Of a DNA stretch of 64,000 nucleotides, positions 44,954-53,096 are shown in pieces (within the stretch, counting starts at the first letter, position 1; every line of letters starts with the position of its first letter). The position numbers and the translations under genes are program-made. This stretch comes from Streptomyces mirabilis (GTDB lineage: Bacteria; Actinomycetota; Actinomycetes; Streptomycetales; Streptomycetaceae): NCBI RefSeq assembly GCF_018310535.1, contig NZ_CP074102.1, positions 1,488,001 to 1,552,000 on the forward strand. Direction: 5' to 3'. The notes beneath the pieces were generated by a model that saw only the letters and a list, made by a program, of their open reading frames with translations, did no database searches and was not told the origin of the DNA.

Positions 44954-45805
44954 ATGACGCAGAACAGGGCACGCGAAGAGCACGTACGGGACATGACGGT
45001 GCTGGTCACGGGCGCCACGGGGCGTACCGGGCGGCGGGTGGCCGAGGCCGCGCGGACGGCGGGGCTGCGTGTGCGGGCCGCGTCCCGCGCGGCGGGGTTC
45101 GACTGGACGGACCGGTCGACGTGGGCGGACGCCCTTCGGGGTGCCGACGCGGCGTATCTCGTCCACCCCGCGGACGTCGGCTCGCCCTACGCGGCCGAGG
45201 TGGTCGGGGGTCTGGCACGGGAGGCGGTCGGGCTGGGGGTGCGGCGGCTGGTGCTGCTGTCCTCCCGGGGTGAGGAGCGGGCGCGGCCGGCCGAGGAGGC
45301 GCTGAGGGCGTCGGGCGCCGACTGGACGGTCGTTCGGGCCGCGTGGTTCGCGCAGAACTTCAGCGAGGGGCCGTTGGTGGAGGGGCTGCTCCGCGGGGAG
45401 CTGGTGTTTCCCGCCGGTGAGGTGCGGGAGCCGTTCATCGATGTCCGGGACATCGCGGACGTCGTGGTGGCCGTGCTCACAGGGGGCGACCGGTATGCCG
45501 GGCAGGAGCTCGCCGTCTCGGGGCCCCGGCTGCTGAGTTTTCGGGAGGCGGTGGGGGAGATCGCGGCGGCGACGGGGGGTGAGCTGACATATCTCCCGGT
45601 GACGGCGCGCCAGTACGGCGATCGGCTCGCCGGGTTCGGGGTGCCGGCGGAGGAGGTCGAGTTCCTCGTCGAGCTCTTCGAGAGCCTGCTCGACGGGCGC
45701 AACTCCTACCTTTCGGGGGGTGTGCGGGAGGTCCTGGGGCGGGAGCCGCGCGATTTCACTGCGTTCGCTCGGGAGGCGGCGGGGGCGGGTGTCTGGAAGG
45801 GGTAG
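44954..45805 (+). CDS. NmrA-like NAD(P)-binding oxidoreductase
   Basis: A 283-residue Rossmann-fold protein: TVLVTGATGRTGRRVAEAAR near the N-terminus, then ADAAYLVHPADVGSPYAAEV and TVVRAAWFAQNFSEG. It belongs to the atypical SDR/NmrA group, which includes quinone-stress sensors and reductases. ATG 44993 is an alternative start. It is probably regulated by the divergent AraC gene. Confidence 0.8.
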   Translation: MTQNRAREEHVRDMTVLVTGATGRTGRRVAEAARTAGLRVRAASRAAGFDWTDRSTWADALRGADAAYLVHPADVGSPYAAEVVGGLAREAVGLGVRRLVLLSSRGEERARPAEEALRASGADWTVVRAAWFAQNFSEGPLVEGLLRGELVFPAGEVREPFIDVRDIADVVVAVLTGGDRYAGQELAVSGPRLLSFREAVGEIAAATGGELTYLPVTARQYGDRLAGFGVPAEEVEFLVELFESLLDGRNSYLSGGVREVLGREPRDFTAFAREAAGAGVWKG

Positions 45806-45831
45806 GTTCGGGCGGAACTCCGGGGTGCGTA

Positions 45832-45900
45832 CTTCGGGTGCGGGTGGTGGGGGTTGAGCGCGCAGTTCCCCGCGCCCCTCGGGCGGGGGCTGCGCCCCCG
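45832..45900. repeat. Streptomyces intergenic repeat with terminator-like hairpin
   Basis: The core CGCGCAGTTCCCCGCGCCCC and the upstream CTTCGGGTGCGGG match the repeat at 51996. A G/C hairpin (CGGGGGC, CGCCCCCG) follows. It lies between convergent genes, so it may terminate both. Confidence 0.65.
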
Positions 45901-45927
45901 CATCCGGCGCCCGCTCCCCACCGGCTG

Positions 45928-47088
45928 CTACTCGTCCGCGCAGTGGTCGTCGTCGTGCTTGCGGGGGTGGTGGGGGCTCTTCACGTGGGTGCGGAGGCGG
46001 GAGGTCACGTCCTCCGGGGGGAGGAAGCGGGACCAGCGTTCCGGGAACTCGGAGGGCATGTCCGGATCGTCGGGGTCGGGGTCGGCAGCGCGGTGGGCGG
46101 CGGCGCGGGCGACGTACTCGGCGGCCTGCTCCTGACGCAGACGCTCGTTCGCGGCGCGGGCCGCGGCCGTGGCGGCGGCCGGCCAGACCCGGTCGATGGC
46201 TGCGTTGACCGCGGCGCCGACGAGGACGGCGAACGCGGACACACCGATCCACAGGAGGACGGCCACGGGAGCGGCGAGTGAGCCGTAGATCGTCGGGCCC
46301 TCGACCGTGCTGGTCAGATAGATACGGAGCAGGAAGCTGCCCAAGACCCACATGGCGAGGGCGACCAGTGCGCCGGGCACGTCCTCCACCCAGGGTGAGC
46401 GGACGGGCACTGACACGTGGTACAGCGTGGTCAGGAAGACGACCGAGAGCACGATGACGACAGGCCAGTACAACACCTGCACGAGCGTCGCCGACCACGG
46501 CACGATCTGCACCACCGCGTCCGGGCCCGCGACCATCAGCGGCAGCGCGATCGAGCCGATCAGCAGCGCCACGATGAACAGCAGGAACGACATCACGCGG
46601 GTCGCCACGATCCCGCGGGTGCCGTCGAGGCCGTACATCACGGTGATGGTGTCGACGAAGACGTTCACCGCGCGTGAGCCCGACCACAGGGCGAAGAGGA
46701 AACCGATGGAGATGATGTCGGGCCGGCCGCCCTTCATCACGTCGTGAAGGATCGGTTCGGCGATCTGGTGGACGCCCTTGTCGGTCAGGACCGTGCGGGA
46801 GGCCTCCAGGATGTTGGACTCCAGGCTCGCGATCGAGTGCGCGCCGGTCCAGTCGTCGACGTAGCCGAGCAGTCCGATGAGGCTCAGCAGCAGGGGCGGC
46901 ACGGACAGGAGTGTGAAGAAGGCGGCCTCGGCCGCCAGCCCCAGGATCCGGTACTCCATGCAGGAGTTGACGGTGTCCTTGAGCAGCAGCCAGGCGGTCC
47001 TGCGCTTCGACACGTTCCTGTACAGCGCGCGAGCGCGGTGAAAGCGGCCCACGGGAGGCCGTTCAGGTGTTTCTTTTGCCTGGTGCAC
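45928..47088 (-). CDS. YihY/BrkB-family membrane protein
   Basis: A 386-residue integral membrane protein with about six helices and the family pattern RILGLAAEAAFFTLLSVPPL, DIISIGFLFALWSGSRAVNV and GPTIYGSLAAPVAVLLWIGV. The C-terminus is a charged, His-rich cytosolic tail. Proteins of this family have no agreed biochemical role. The start is uncertain: GTG 47088 fits the divergent gene but has a poorly placed ribosome binding site. Only 17 bases separate it from the divergent acyl-CoA dehydrogenase start. Confidence 0.8.
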   Translation of the reverse strand: MHQAKETPERPPVGRFHRARALYRNVSKRRTAWLLLKDTVNSCMEYRILGLAAEAAFFTLLSVPPLLLSLIGLLGYVDDWTGAHSIASLESNILEASRTVLTDKGVHQIAEPILHDVMKGGRPDIISIGFLFALWSGSRAVNVFVDTITVMYGLDGTRGIVATRVMSFLLFIVALLIGSIALPLMVAGPDAVVQIVPWSATLVQVLYWPVVIVLSVVFLTTLYHVSVPVRSPWVEDVPGALVALAMWVLGSFLLRIYLTSTVEGPTIYGSLAAPVAVLLWIGVSAFAVLVGAAVNAAIDRVWPAAATAAARAANERLRQEQAAEYVARAAAHRAADPDPDDPDMPSEFPERWSRFLPPEDVTSRLRTHVKSPHHPRKHDDDHCADE

Positions 47089-47105
47089 GTCCTTACCGTA
47101 TCCGT

Positions 47106-48740
47106 ATGGCAGCCAGCACCCACACCGTGACCAACCAGGCTCCGCCCCTGGTCGGATATGACGTCTTTGCCGCAGACCGGGCCCTCGTGGAGGCGGTCGA
47201 CCGGCATCTTGATCCAGGGCTTCTCGACGAGGCACGCGAGGAGCTGTCGCTGCTCGGGCGCACGACGGGCTCCGCGCAGGTGCAGGAGTGGGGGGTGCTG
47301 GCCAACGAGAACCCACCGAAGCTGCGCACCCACGACCGCTACGGCAACCGCGTCGACGAGGTCGATTTCCATCCCGCCTGGCACCGACTGCTCGGCAAGG
47401 GGGTCTCGGCGGGGCTGACGGCGGCCTGGAGCCGTCCCGGCGGTCACCTCAGGCGCGCGGCCGGCTTCGTCGTGTGGTCGCAGGCCGAGGCGGGCCACGG
47501 CTGCCCGCTGTCGATGACCCACGCGGCGGTGCCCGCCCTGCGCACCGACCCGGCGCTCGCCGCCCTCTGGGAGCCGCTGCTCACGTCCACCGTCTACGAC
47601 CAGGGGCTGCGGCCCGCCTCCCAGAAGGCCGGTGTGCTCTTCGGGATGGGCATGACGGAGAAGCAGGGCGGCAGTGACGTACGGGCGAACAGGACCGAGG
47701 CACGGCCGCTCGCCGAGGACGGCACGTATGAGCTGACGGGGCACAAATGGTTCTGTTCGGCGCCGATGTCGGACGGGTTCCTGGTGCTCGCGCAGGCCCC
47801 GGGCGGCCTCACCTGTTTTCTGGTGCCTCGGGTGCTGGAGGACGGGAACCGCAACGTGTTCCGCATCCAGCGGCTCAAGGACAAGCTCGGCAACAAGTCG
47901 AACGCGTCGAGCGAGGTCGAGTTCGACGGGACCTGGGCACGCCGGGTCGGGGACGAGGGACGCGGGGTGCGCACCATCATCGAGATGGTCGCGGTGACCC
48001 GGCTGGACTGTGTGCTCGGCGCCGCGGCGATCATGCGGCAGGCCGTGGCGCAGGCCGTGCACCACTGCACCTACCGGGAGGCCTTCGGCGGCAAGTTGAT
48101 CGACAAGCCGCTGATGCGCAACGTGCTGGCGGACCTGGCGCTGGAGTCGGAGGCGGCGACGACACTGGCGATGCGTCTCGCGGCCGCTTACGACAACGGC
48201 GGCGAGGACGAGCGGGCGTTCCTGCGGCTCGCGGTGCCGGCCGCCAAGTACTGGGTGACCAAGCGCTGCACCTCGGTGGCGGTGGAGGCGCTGGAGTGCC
48301 TCGGCGGCAACGGGTACGTCGAGGAGTCCGGCATGCCGAGGCTGCTGCGCGAGTCGCCGCTCAACTCCATCTGGGAGGGCGCGGGCAATGTGCAGGCCCT
48401 CGACCTGCTGCGCGCGCTCCAGCGGGAGCCGCAGGCGCTGAACGCGTTCCTGCAGGAGGTGGGCCGGGCCCGAGGCGCCGACCACCGGCTCGACGGCGCG
48501 ATCAAGAACCTGCTGGGCGAACTCGCCGACCTGGACGGTATCGAGGGGCGCGGGCGCAGGCTCGCGGAGCGAGTCGCGCTGGTGCTGCAGGGGTCGCTGC
48601 TCGTCCAGTACGCGCCCCCGGAGGTCGCCGACGCGTTCTGCGCCTCACGGCTGGGCGGCGACTGGGGCTCGGCCTTCGGCACCCTGCCGCACAGTCTCGA
48701 TCTGGCCACGGTGGTGGAACGGGCCCGACCGGTTTCCTGA
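47106..48740 (+). CDS. AidB-like acyl-CoA dehydrogenase
   Basis: A 544-residue flavoprotein close in length to E. coli AidB (541). Diagnostic segments are GMGMTEKQGGSDVRANRTEA, RLKDKLGNKSNASSEVEFDG and YREAFGGKLIDKPLMRNVLA. The C-terminal RLLRESPLNSIWEGAGNVQA is also typical. In E. coli the protein is induced by alkylation damage and binds DNA. That role here is inference; it could be an ordinary isovaleryl-type dehydrogenase. The ATG is only 17 bases from the divergent gene start, so the transcript may be leaderless. Confidence 0.82.
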   Translation: MAASTHTVTNQAPPLVGYDVFAADRALVEAVDRHLDPGLLDEAREELSLLGRTTGSAQVQEWGVLANENPPKLRTHDRYGNRVDEVDFHPAWHRLLGKGVSAGLTAAWSRPGGHLRRAAGFVVWSQAEAGHGCPLSMTHAAVPALRTDPALAALWEPLLTSTVYDQGLRPASQKAGVLFGMGMTEKQGGSDVRANRTEARPLAEDGTYELTGHKWFCSAPMSDGFLVLAQAPGGLTCFLVPRVLEDGNRNVFRIQRLKDKLGNKSNASSEVEFDGTWARRVGDEGRGVRTIIEMVAVTRLDCVLGAAAIMRQAVAQAVHHCTYREAFGGKLIDKPLMRNVLADLALESEAATTLAMRLAAAYDNGGEDERAFLRLAVPAAKYWVTKRCTSVAVEALECLGGNGYVEESGMPRLLRESPLNSIWEGAGNVQALDLLRALQREPQALNAFLQEVGRARGADHRLDGAIKNLLGELADLDGIEGRGRRLAERVALVLQGSLLVQYAPPEVADAFCASRLGGDWGSAFGTLPHSLDLATVVERARPVS

Positions 48741-48794
48741 GTAGTTTGCTGAGCAGCTTCCTGAGCTGTTCCTGAGCCGGTCTCCGCACCGGGC

Positions 48795-48832
48795 GCGGGG
48801 GTGGTGCTGCGCCGACACGGCACCACCCCCGC
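48795..48832. terminator. Strong hairpin terminator
   Basis: A perfect 13-bp stem, GCGGGGGTGGTGC (48795-48807) with GCACCACCCCCGC (48820-48832), closes a 12-base loop. It lies 54 bases after the acyl-CoA dehydrogenase stop. Strong stems without a U-run are usual terminators in Streptomyces. Confidence 0.8.
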
Positions 48833-49112
48833 TCTCTGGCCCCGTTGTGAGGAGCGCGAACGCCGCACGGGCGGCGTTGCTCAAGTTTCCGACCCCGTAC
48901 GGCTGTTCGCCAGGGTTGCAGGGGGTTGCAACTTTTCCGGCCTCTGTGGCCGGACTGTGTCCCTCCGTCGGCGCCGAGCGGCACTATGAGAACAGCAGTC
49001 AGTACGGGCCCGGGTGACCGTGGCCGAAAAGGGCCGGGCAGTGGTGGGCCACAGGTGCCCCGAACCCGTCGGTCCGTCGGCCCGTCCGTCCGGGGAGGAT
49101 GGGGAGGATTCC
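48833..49112 (+). promoter_or_regulatory. Upstream region of the GAF regulator with a repeat
   Basis: There is no gene here. GGGTTGCA occurs at 48913-48920 and 48923-48930, a 10-base period that puts both copies on one face of the helix; a regulator site is plausible. I see no clear promoter boxes. Confidence 0.4.
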
Positions 49113-50519
49113 GTGGCGCACTCACCGATCGACGTGACGCGGCTCGCCGCCCTGGACGCCACCCAGGCGGCCCGTGTCCTGCGCGAGGTGCGCGACGCCA
49201 CACTCTCCGGACACCCCGCCCGCCTCGCGCCACGCCCGGTGATCGAGCAGTCCTGGGAGCGCATGCTGCGCAGCGGAGTCGACCCCGACCACGACTTCCG
49301 GGCCGGGCTGCTGGTCCGCGACGAGGTCGAGCGGCGGCGCCAGACCTCACCGCTGCGGCACGTCCTGCCGGTGCTGCGCGAGGGCCTGCTCACGGTCGCG
49401 GACGTCGCGCACCACATCATGGTGGTCGCGGACGCGGAGGGCCGGGTGCTGTGGCGGGAGGGCAGCGCGTCCGTGCTGCGCAAGGCCGACGGGTTCGGCT
49501 TCGAACTCGGGGCGGACTGGCGCGAGGGCGTCGTCGGTACGAACGGTGTGGGCACCCCGCTGGTCGCCCGGCGCCCCGTGCAGGTCTTCTCCGCCGAGCA
49601 CTTCGTGCGCACCCACCACTCGTGGACCTGCACCGGCGCCCCGATCACCGACCCGCGCGACGGCAGTCTGATCGGCGTCGTGGACGTGAGCGGGCCGCTG
49701 GACACCCTGCACCCGGCGACGCTCGCCCTGGTCGGCGCGGTGGCCAAACTCGCCGAGGCGCGGCTGCGCGAGCTGCACCTGACCTCGCTGGAGGGGCTGC
49801 GCGCGGTGGCGGCGCCGGTGCTCGCCCGGCTCGGCGGGCGCGCCCTCGCCGTGGACCAGGACGGCTGGACGGCCGCGGTCACCGGGATGCCGTACACCGG
49901 ACGGCTCGCGCTGCCCAAAGCGCTCGTCCCCGGGCGGAGTTGGCTGCCGACGCTCGGGCTGTGCGTGGTGGAACCGCTGCCCGGCGGTTGGCTGCTGCGG
50001 GCCGCCGACGAGCCGGGGCCTCGGCGGGCCGCGCGGATCGTCCTGGACCTGGCGCACCCGCGCCGCCCCTCGGTGACCGTCTCGTCCGAAGCGGGCTCCT
50101 GGTGCCACGAACTGAGCCCCCGCCATGCCGAGTTGCTGTACCTGCTGGCCGTCCGACCCGCCGGGCGCAGCGCCTCCGGGCTCGCCGACGACCTGTTCGA
50201 CGACCCCGGTCGTACGGTGACGGTGCGGGCCGAGATGTCGCGCGTACGGCGGTATCTCGGGGCTTTTCTGGAACACCGGCCGTATCGTTTCTGCGAGGCC
50301 GCGGAGGTCGAGTTGGTACTCCCGGAGGACCCCCGGGACCTGCTCCCCCACTCGACGGCGCCGGCGGTGCGCGGGGCGCGGAAACCCGGGCCCCCTTGTA
50401 CCGCACCGGGGCCCGACGCGTCACCCGACCGGCCGAATATGCCCCCTGCGAGAGGCAAGGAGCGTATTTCGGGACCGTCTTCCGGGGTCCTTGACCAGGC
50501 ACGTGGCTCTCTGACGTAG
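49113..50519 (+). CDS. GAF-domain transcriptional regulator
   Basis: A 468-residue regulator. The N-terminal ~110 residues are a helical lead-in (PVIEQSWERMLRSGVDPDHD). A GAF sensor spans about residues 110-230 (GFELGADWREGVVGTNGVGT and HHSWTCTGAPITDPRDGSLI). The C-terminus has a winged-helix-like segment (LSPRHAELLYLLAVRPAGRS, RAEMSRVRRYLG). GTG 49113 has GGGGAGGA just upstream. Homologues often control aldehyde or alcohol dehydrogenase genes; none is adjacent here, so the target is unknown. Confidence 0.78.
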   Translation: MAHSPIDVTRLAALDATQAARVLREVRDATLSGHPARLAPRPVIEQSWERMLRSGVDPDHDFRAGLLVRDEVERRRQTSPLRHVLPVLREGLLTVADVAHHIMVVADAEGRVLWREGSASVLRKADGFGFELGADWREGVVGTNGVGTPLVARRPVQVFSAEHFVRTHHSWTCTGAPITDPRDGSLIGVVDVSGPLDTLHPATLALVGAVAKLAEARLRELHLTSLEGLRAVAAPVLARLGGRALAVDQDGWTAAVTGMPYTGRLALPKALVPGRSWLPTLGLCVVEPLPGGWLLRAADEPGPRRAARIVLDLAHPRRPSVTVSSEAGSWCHELSPRHAELLYLLAVRPAGRSASGLADDLFDDPGRTVTVRAEMSRVRRYLGAFLEHRPYRFCEAAEVELVLPEDPRDLLPHSTAPAVRGARKPGPPCTAPGPDASPDRPNMPPARGKERISGPSSGVLDQARGSLT

Positions 50520-50600
50520 CATCCCTCCACAGGCCACCCCACCCGTCTCTCCGTCAACGTTCTGATCATGAGGGGCAGTTGGCCTACCTCGGGAGGACGC

Positions 50601-51980
50601 ATGAAGCACCGCGGCAGGCACCGTCGTAGGCGAAGGGGACAGGCGCTGCGCGCCACCCTGGCCGGAACCGCCCTCGCGCTCACCGCGGCCGCCACGCTGA
50701 TCAGCACCTCCCAGGCCACCGGCAGCAACAGTCCGGGCGCGCTGACCCCGCTCACCTCGGCCTCCGAGACCAGCAGGCTCCGGCTGCACGAGAACCTGGT
50801 CGCCGGGGACACCCTCAGCACGCTCAGCCGGAACATGGGCGGGAACGTCGAGGTCTCCGGCGTGCTGGCGAGTGCCGACCACACGATGCGCGACGAGGCC
50901 GACTGCTCCGGGACCGAGCGGGCCGCGCTGCCGCTGGAACCGGTCGCCACCCGCGCGTACTGCTGGGCCTCGGACGACGCGGAGACCCCGCAGTGGGCGC
51001 CCGCCTCCGTCACCACCTCGGGTGACGCCGACGACGACGGCCGGTGGGGCGACCAGCGGGTCATCCTGGCGGGCTGGAACCACGACGACCGGGCCGCGGG
51101 CGCCTCCGCCACGGACCGGGGCCTGGCCCGGGTCGCCTTCATCGACGCGAGCGACCCGGCGGCGCTCAGGTACCGCTGGGTGCTGCTGGTCGCGCCGCGC
51201 GACGGCGGCAGGGACTTCGGCGCGGTCCGCTCCCGGATGGGCGGCATGGTCTGGTACCAGGGCAAGCTGATCGTCACCGCGCAGAACGGCGCGGGGCAGG
51301 ACGACTCCCTGCTCGTCTTCGACCTGCACCACCTCCTGAAGGCGGGCGTGAACAGCGGGGCGATCGGCAAGGTACGCGGCGGCTACTCCGCGCACGGCTA
51401 CCAGTACGTGCTGCCGGCCGTCGGCTCGTACAGCCCGGCGGGCGGCACGTGCGGCTCGGGCGAGGCCCGGGCGAACCCCTGTTTCGGTTCCCTCTCGCTG
51501 GACCGCACCTCGACGCCGGACAGCCTGGTCGCCACCGAGGCGGCACCGGCCGACGGCACGGAGCGGACCCGGATCTGGCGGTACTCGTACAGCACCGTCG
51601 CCGGCCGGGCGGGGTTGCTCGGCAGCGACTCCCTGGGGCGGGTCGACGCGCGCGAGGCCTACACGACCAAGGCCACCGGGCTCTCGGGCGTCCTCTCGTA
51701 CACGCCGGCCGGGGCGCGCAGGGCCGACTGGTATGTCGGCCACACCCCTGCCAGCGGTGGCCGGCACGGCATGCTGTGGCGCCAGAGCGGGCACACCGCC
51801 GAGGCGGTGCAGTGCACCGGGGACCAGTCCTACGCCTGCTGGGGCCAGCACACCGCCTCCCTGTCCTACTGGCAGGAGACCGGCGAACTGTGGACCCTCA
51901 CCGGCGCGGACCCCGACGCGACACCGGAGCGCGTGCTGTACGCGGTCCCCTTGGCCGCGGTGGACAAGTCCCTGGGCTAG
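50601..51980 (+). CDS. Secreted protein of unknown function
   Basis: A 459-residue protein with a very basic N-terminus (KHRGRHRRRRRGQALR) and a Sec signal ending near ISTSQATGSN. The mature part is rich in Tyr, Trp, Gly and Ser, with repeated short beta-strand blocks (WDQRVILAGWNHDD-like, GGMVWYQGKLIVTAQNGAG), which suggests a beta-propeller. A few Cys pairs could form disulfides. No catalytic motif is recognised. GGGAGG precedes the ATG. A repeat-type terminator follows. Confidence 0.75.
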   Translation: MKHRGRHRRRRRGQALRATLAGTALALTAAATLISTSQATGSNSPGALTPLTSASETSRLRLHENLVAGDTLSTLSRNMGGNVEVSGVLASADHTMRDEADCSGTERAALPLEPVATRAYCWASDDAETPQWAPASVTTSGDADDDGRWGDQRVILAGWNHDDRAAGASATDRGLARVAFIDASDPAALRYRWVLLVAPRDGGRDFGAVRSRMGGMVWYQGKLIVTAQNGAGQDDSLLVFDLHHLLKAGVNSGAIGKVRGGYSAHGYQYVLPAVGSYSPAGGTCGSGEARANPCFGSLSLDRTSTPDSLVATEAAPADGTERTRIWRYSYSTVAGRAGLLGSDSLGRVDAREAYTTKATGLSGVLSYTPAGARRADWYVGHTPASGGRHGMLWRQSGHTAEAVQCTGDQSYACWGQHTASLSYWQETGELWTLTGADPDATPERVLYAVPLAAVDKSLG

Positions 51981-51995
51981 AGGCTCCCGGGGGTT

Positions 51996-52055
51996 CTTCG
52001 GCTGCGGGCCTGTGGGGGCTGGTCGCACAGTTCCCCACGCCCCTTGAAGGGCGCC
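51996..52055. repeat. Streptomyces intergenic repeat, second copy
   Basis: CTTCGGCTGCGGG, then TCGCACAGTTCCCCACGCCC and an AAGGGCGC tail, match the copy at 45832. It follows the secreted-protein stop by 16 bases and may act as a terminator. Confidence 0.65.
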
Positions 52056-52132
52056 GGCGCGCATCTCCCAGCCCGTCGAAAACACCTGGCCCGCTTTGGA
52101 GCGCGGCACAACCCCGTGGTTCCCTGGCCCCC

Positions 52133-52705
52133 ATGAGCAACGTCACTGTGACCACCTGGTCCCTGGAGCAGACCGCGTCGAACGACCTGCTCCCCGCGAT
52201 CACGCCCGACGGCGACGTCCGGATCGTGCGCTCCGAAGTCCCCTCGCCCGAGTTCAGCCGCTTCCTGTACGCCTCCGTAGGCGGAGACATCCGCTGGACC
52301 GACCGCCTGAGCTGGACGTACGCCCAGTGGCAGGGGTTCCTGGACCGCCCCGGCGTGGAGACCTGGGTCGCCTACGACCGGGGAACGCCCGCGGGCTACG
52401 TCGAGCTGGACCCGCAGGACGACGGCGTCGTGGAAGTCAGTTACTTCGGGTTGATCCCGGCCTTCCGGGGCCGCCGGATCGGCGGGCACCTGCTCTCCTA
52501 CGGGGTGGCACGCGCCTGGGACCTCGCGGAGCGCTGGCCGGGACGGCCCGAGACGAAGCGCGTCTGGCTGCATACATGCAGCAAGGACGGGGAGCACGCG
52601 ATGGACAACTACCTGCGCCGCGGCTTCAAGCTCTTCGACACCAAGGTGGAGGAGGAGCCGGAGGTCGCCACACCCGGGCCCTGGCCGGGCGCACGAGCGG
52701 TCTGA
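52133..52705 (+). CDS. GNAT-family N-acetyltransferase
   Basis: A 190-residue acetyltransferase. The acetyl-CoA-binding motif A is YFGLIPAFRGRRIGGHLLSY (R-x-x-G-I/R-G pattern), followed by RVWLHTCSKDGEHAMDNYLR. The substrate is unknown. It is monocistronic, between the intergenic repeat and the sulfur operon leader. Confidence 0.83.
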   Translation: MSNVTVTTWSLEQTASNDLLPAITPDGDVRIVRSEVPSPEFSRFLYASVGGDIRWTDRLSWTYAQWQGFLDRPGVETWVAYDRGTPAGYVELDPQDDGVVEVSYFGLIPAFRGRRIGGHLLSYGVARAWDLAERWPGRPETKRVWLHTCSKDGEHAMDNYLRRGFKLFDTKVEEEPEVATPGPWPGARAV

Positions 52706-52790
52706 CCTGCCACGGACCGAGCCTCGGCCCGCCATCGGGCGGGCACCGGGCCGTCGGATCGTCCATTCCTGCCCAGCCGTGTGACCGACA

Positions 52791-52823
52791 ACACCTTTGT
52801 CTCGCCATTCAGGACAAGGGTGT
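52791..52823. terminator. Hairpin between acetyltransferase and sulfur operon
   Basis: ACACCTTTGTC (52791-52801) and GACAAGGGTGT (52813-52823) form an 11-bp stem with one G-U pair and an 11-base loop. It may terminate the acetyltransferase transcript. As DNA, the dyad could equally be an operator for the sulfur operon, whose leader begins 54 bases later. Confidence 0.5.
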
Positions 52824-52877
52824 CCACATGGTGGATGACGGTGGACTGGTCCGAGATCCCCGTGACACGCTTCCGTC

Positions 52878-52961
52878 ATGTCTGGAACTGGAATTGCCTT
52901 GGTGAGTCGGCGGCACGTCGACCTCGGCCGCATGTCCAGCGCCATCTGTCCGGCGAGCTGA
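52878..52961 (+). CDS. Cysteine-containing leader peptide of the sulfate-assimilation operon
   Basis: A 27-codon ORF whose end reads HVDLGRMSSAICPAS, the conserved pattern of putative leader peptides ahead of actinobacterial sulfur genes. The single Cys near the C-terminus is the likely regulatory codon: ribosome stalling when cysteine is scarce would change the downstream RNA fold and allow sirA expression. It ends 135 bases before sirA. The start could be ATG 52878 or the internal GTG at 52902; neither has a strong ribosome binding site. Confidence 0.75.
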   Translation: MSGTGIALVSRRHVDLGRMSSAICPAS

Positions 52962-53096
52962 CAGCCCCGGCCCAGCCGACATTCTCCCTTTTGCCTCCCT
53001 CTGCGCAATGACGCGCGCGCACTTCCGTATGCGCCCGCATGCGCAGATGAGAGCCGCTCTCCTTCCTGTCCCGCAGTCCCGAAGGACGTATCAACC

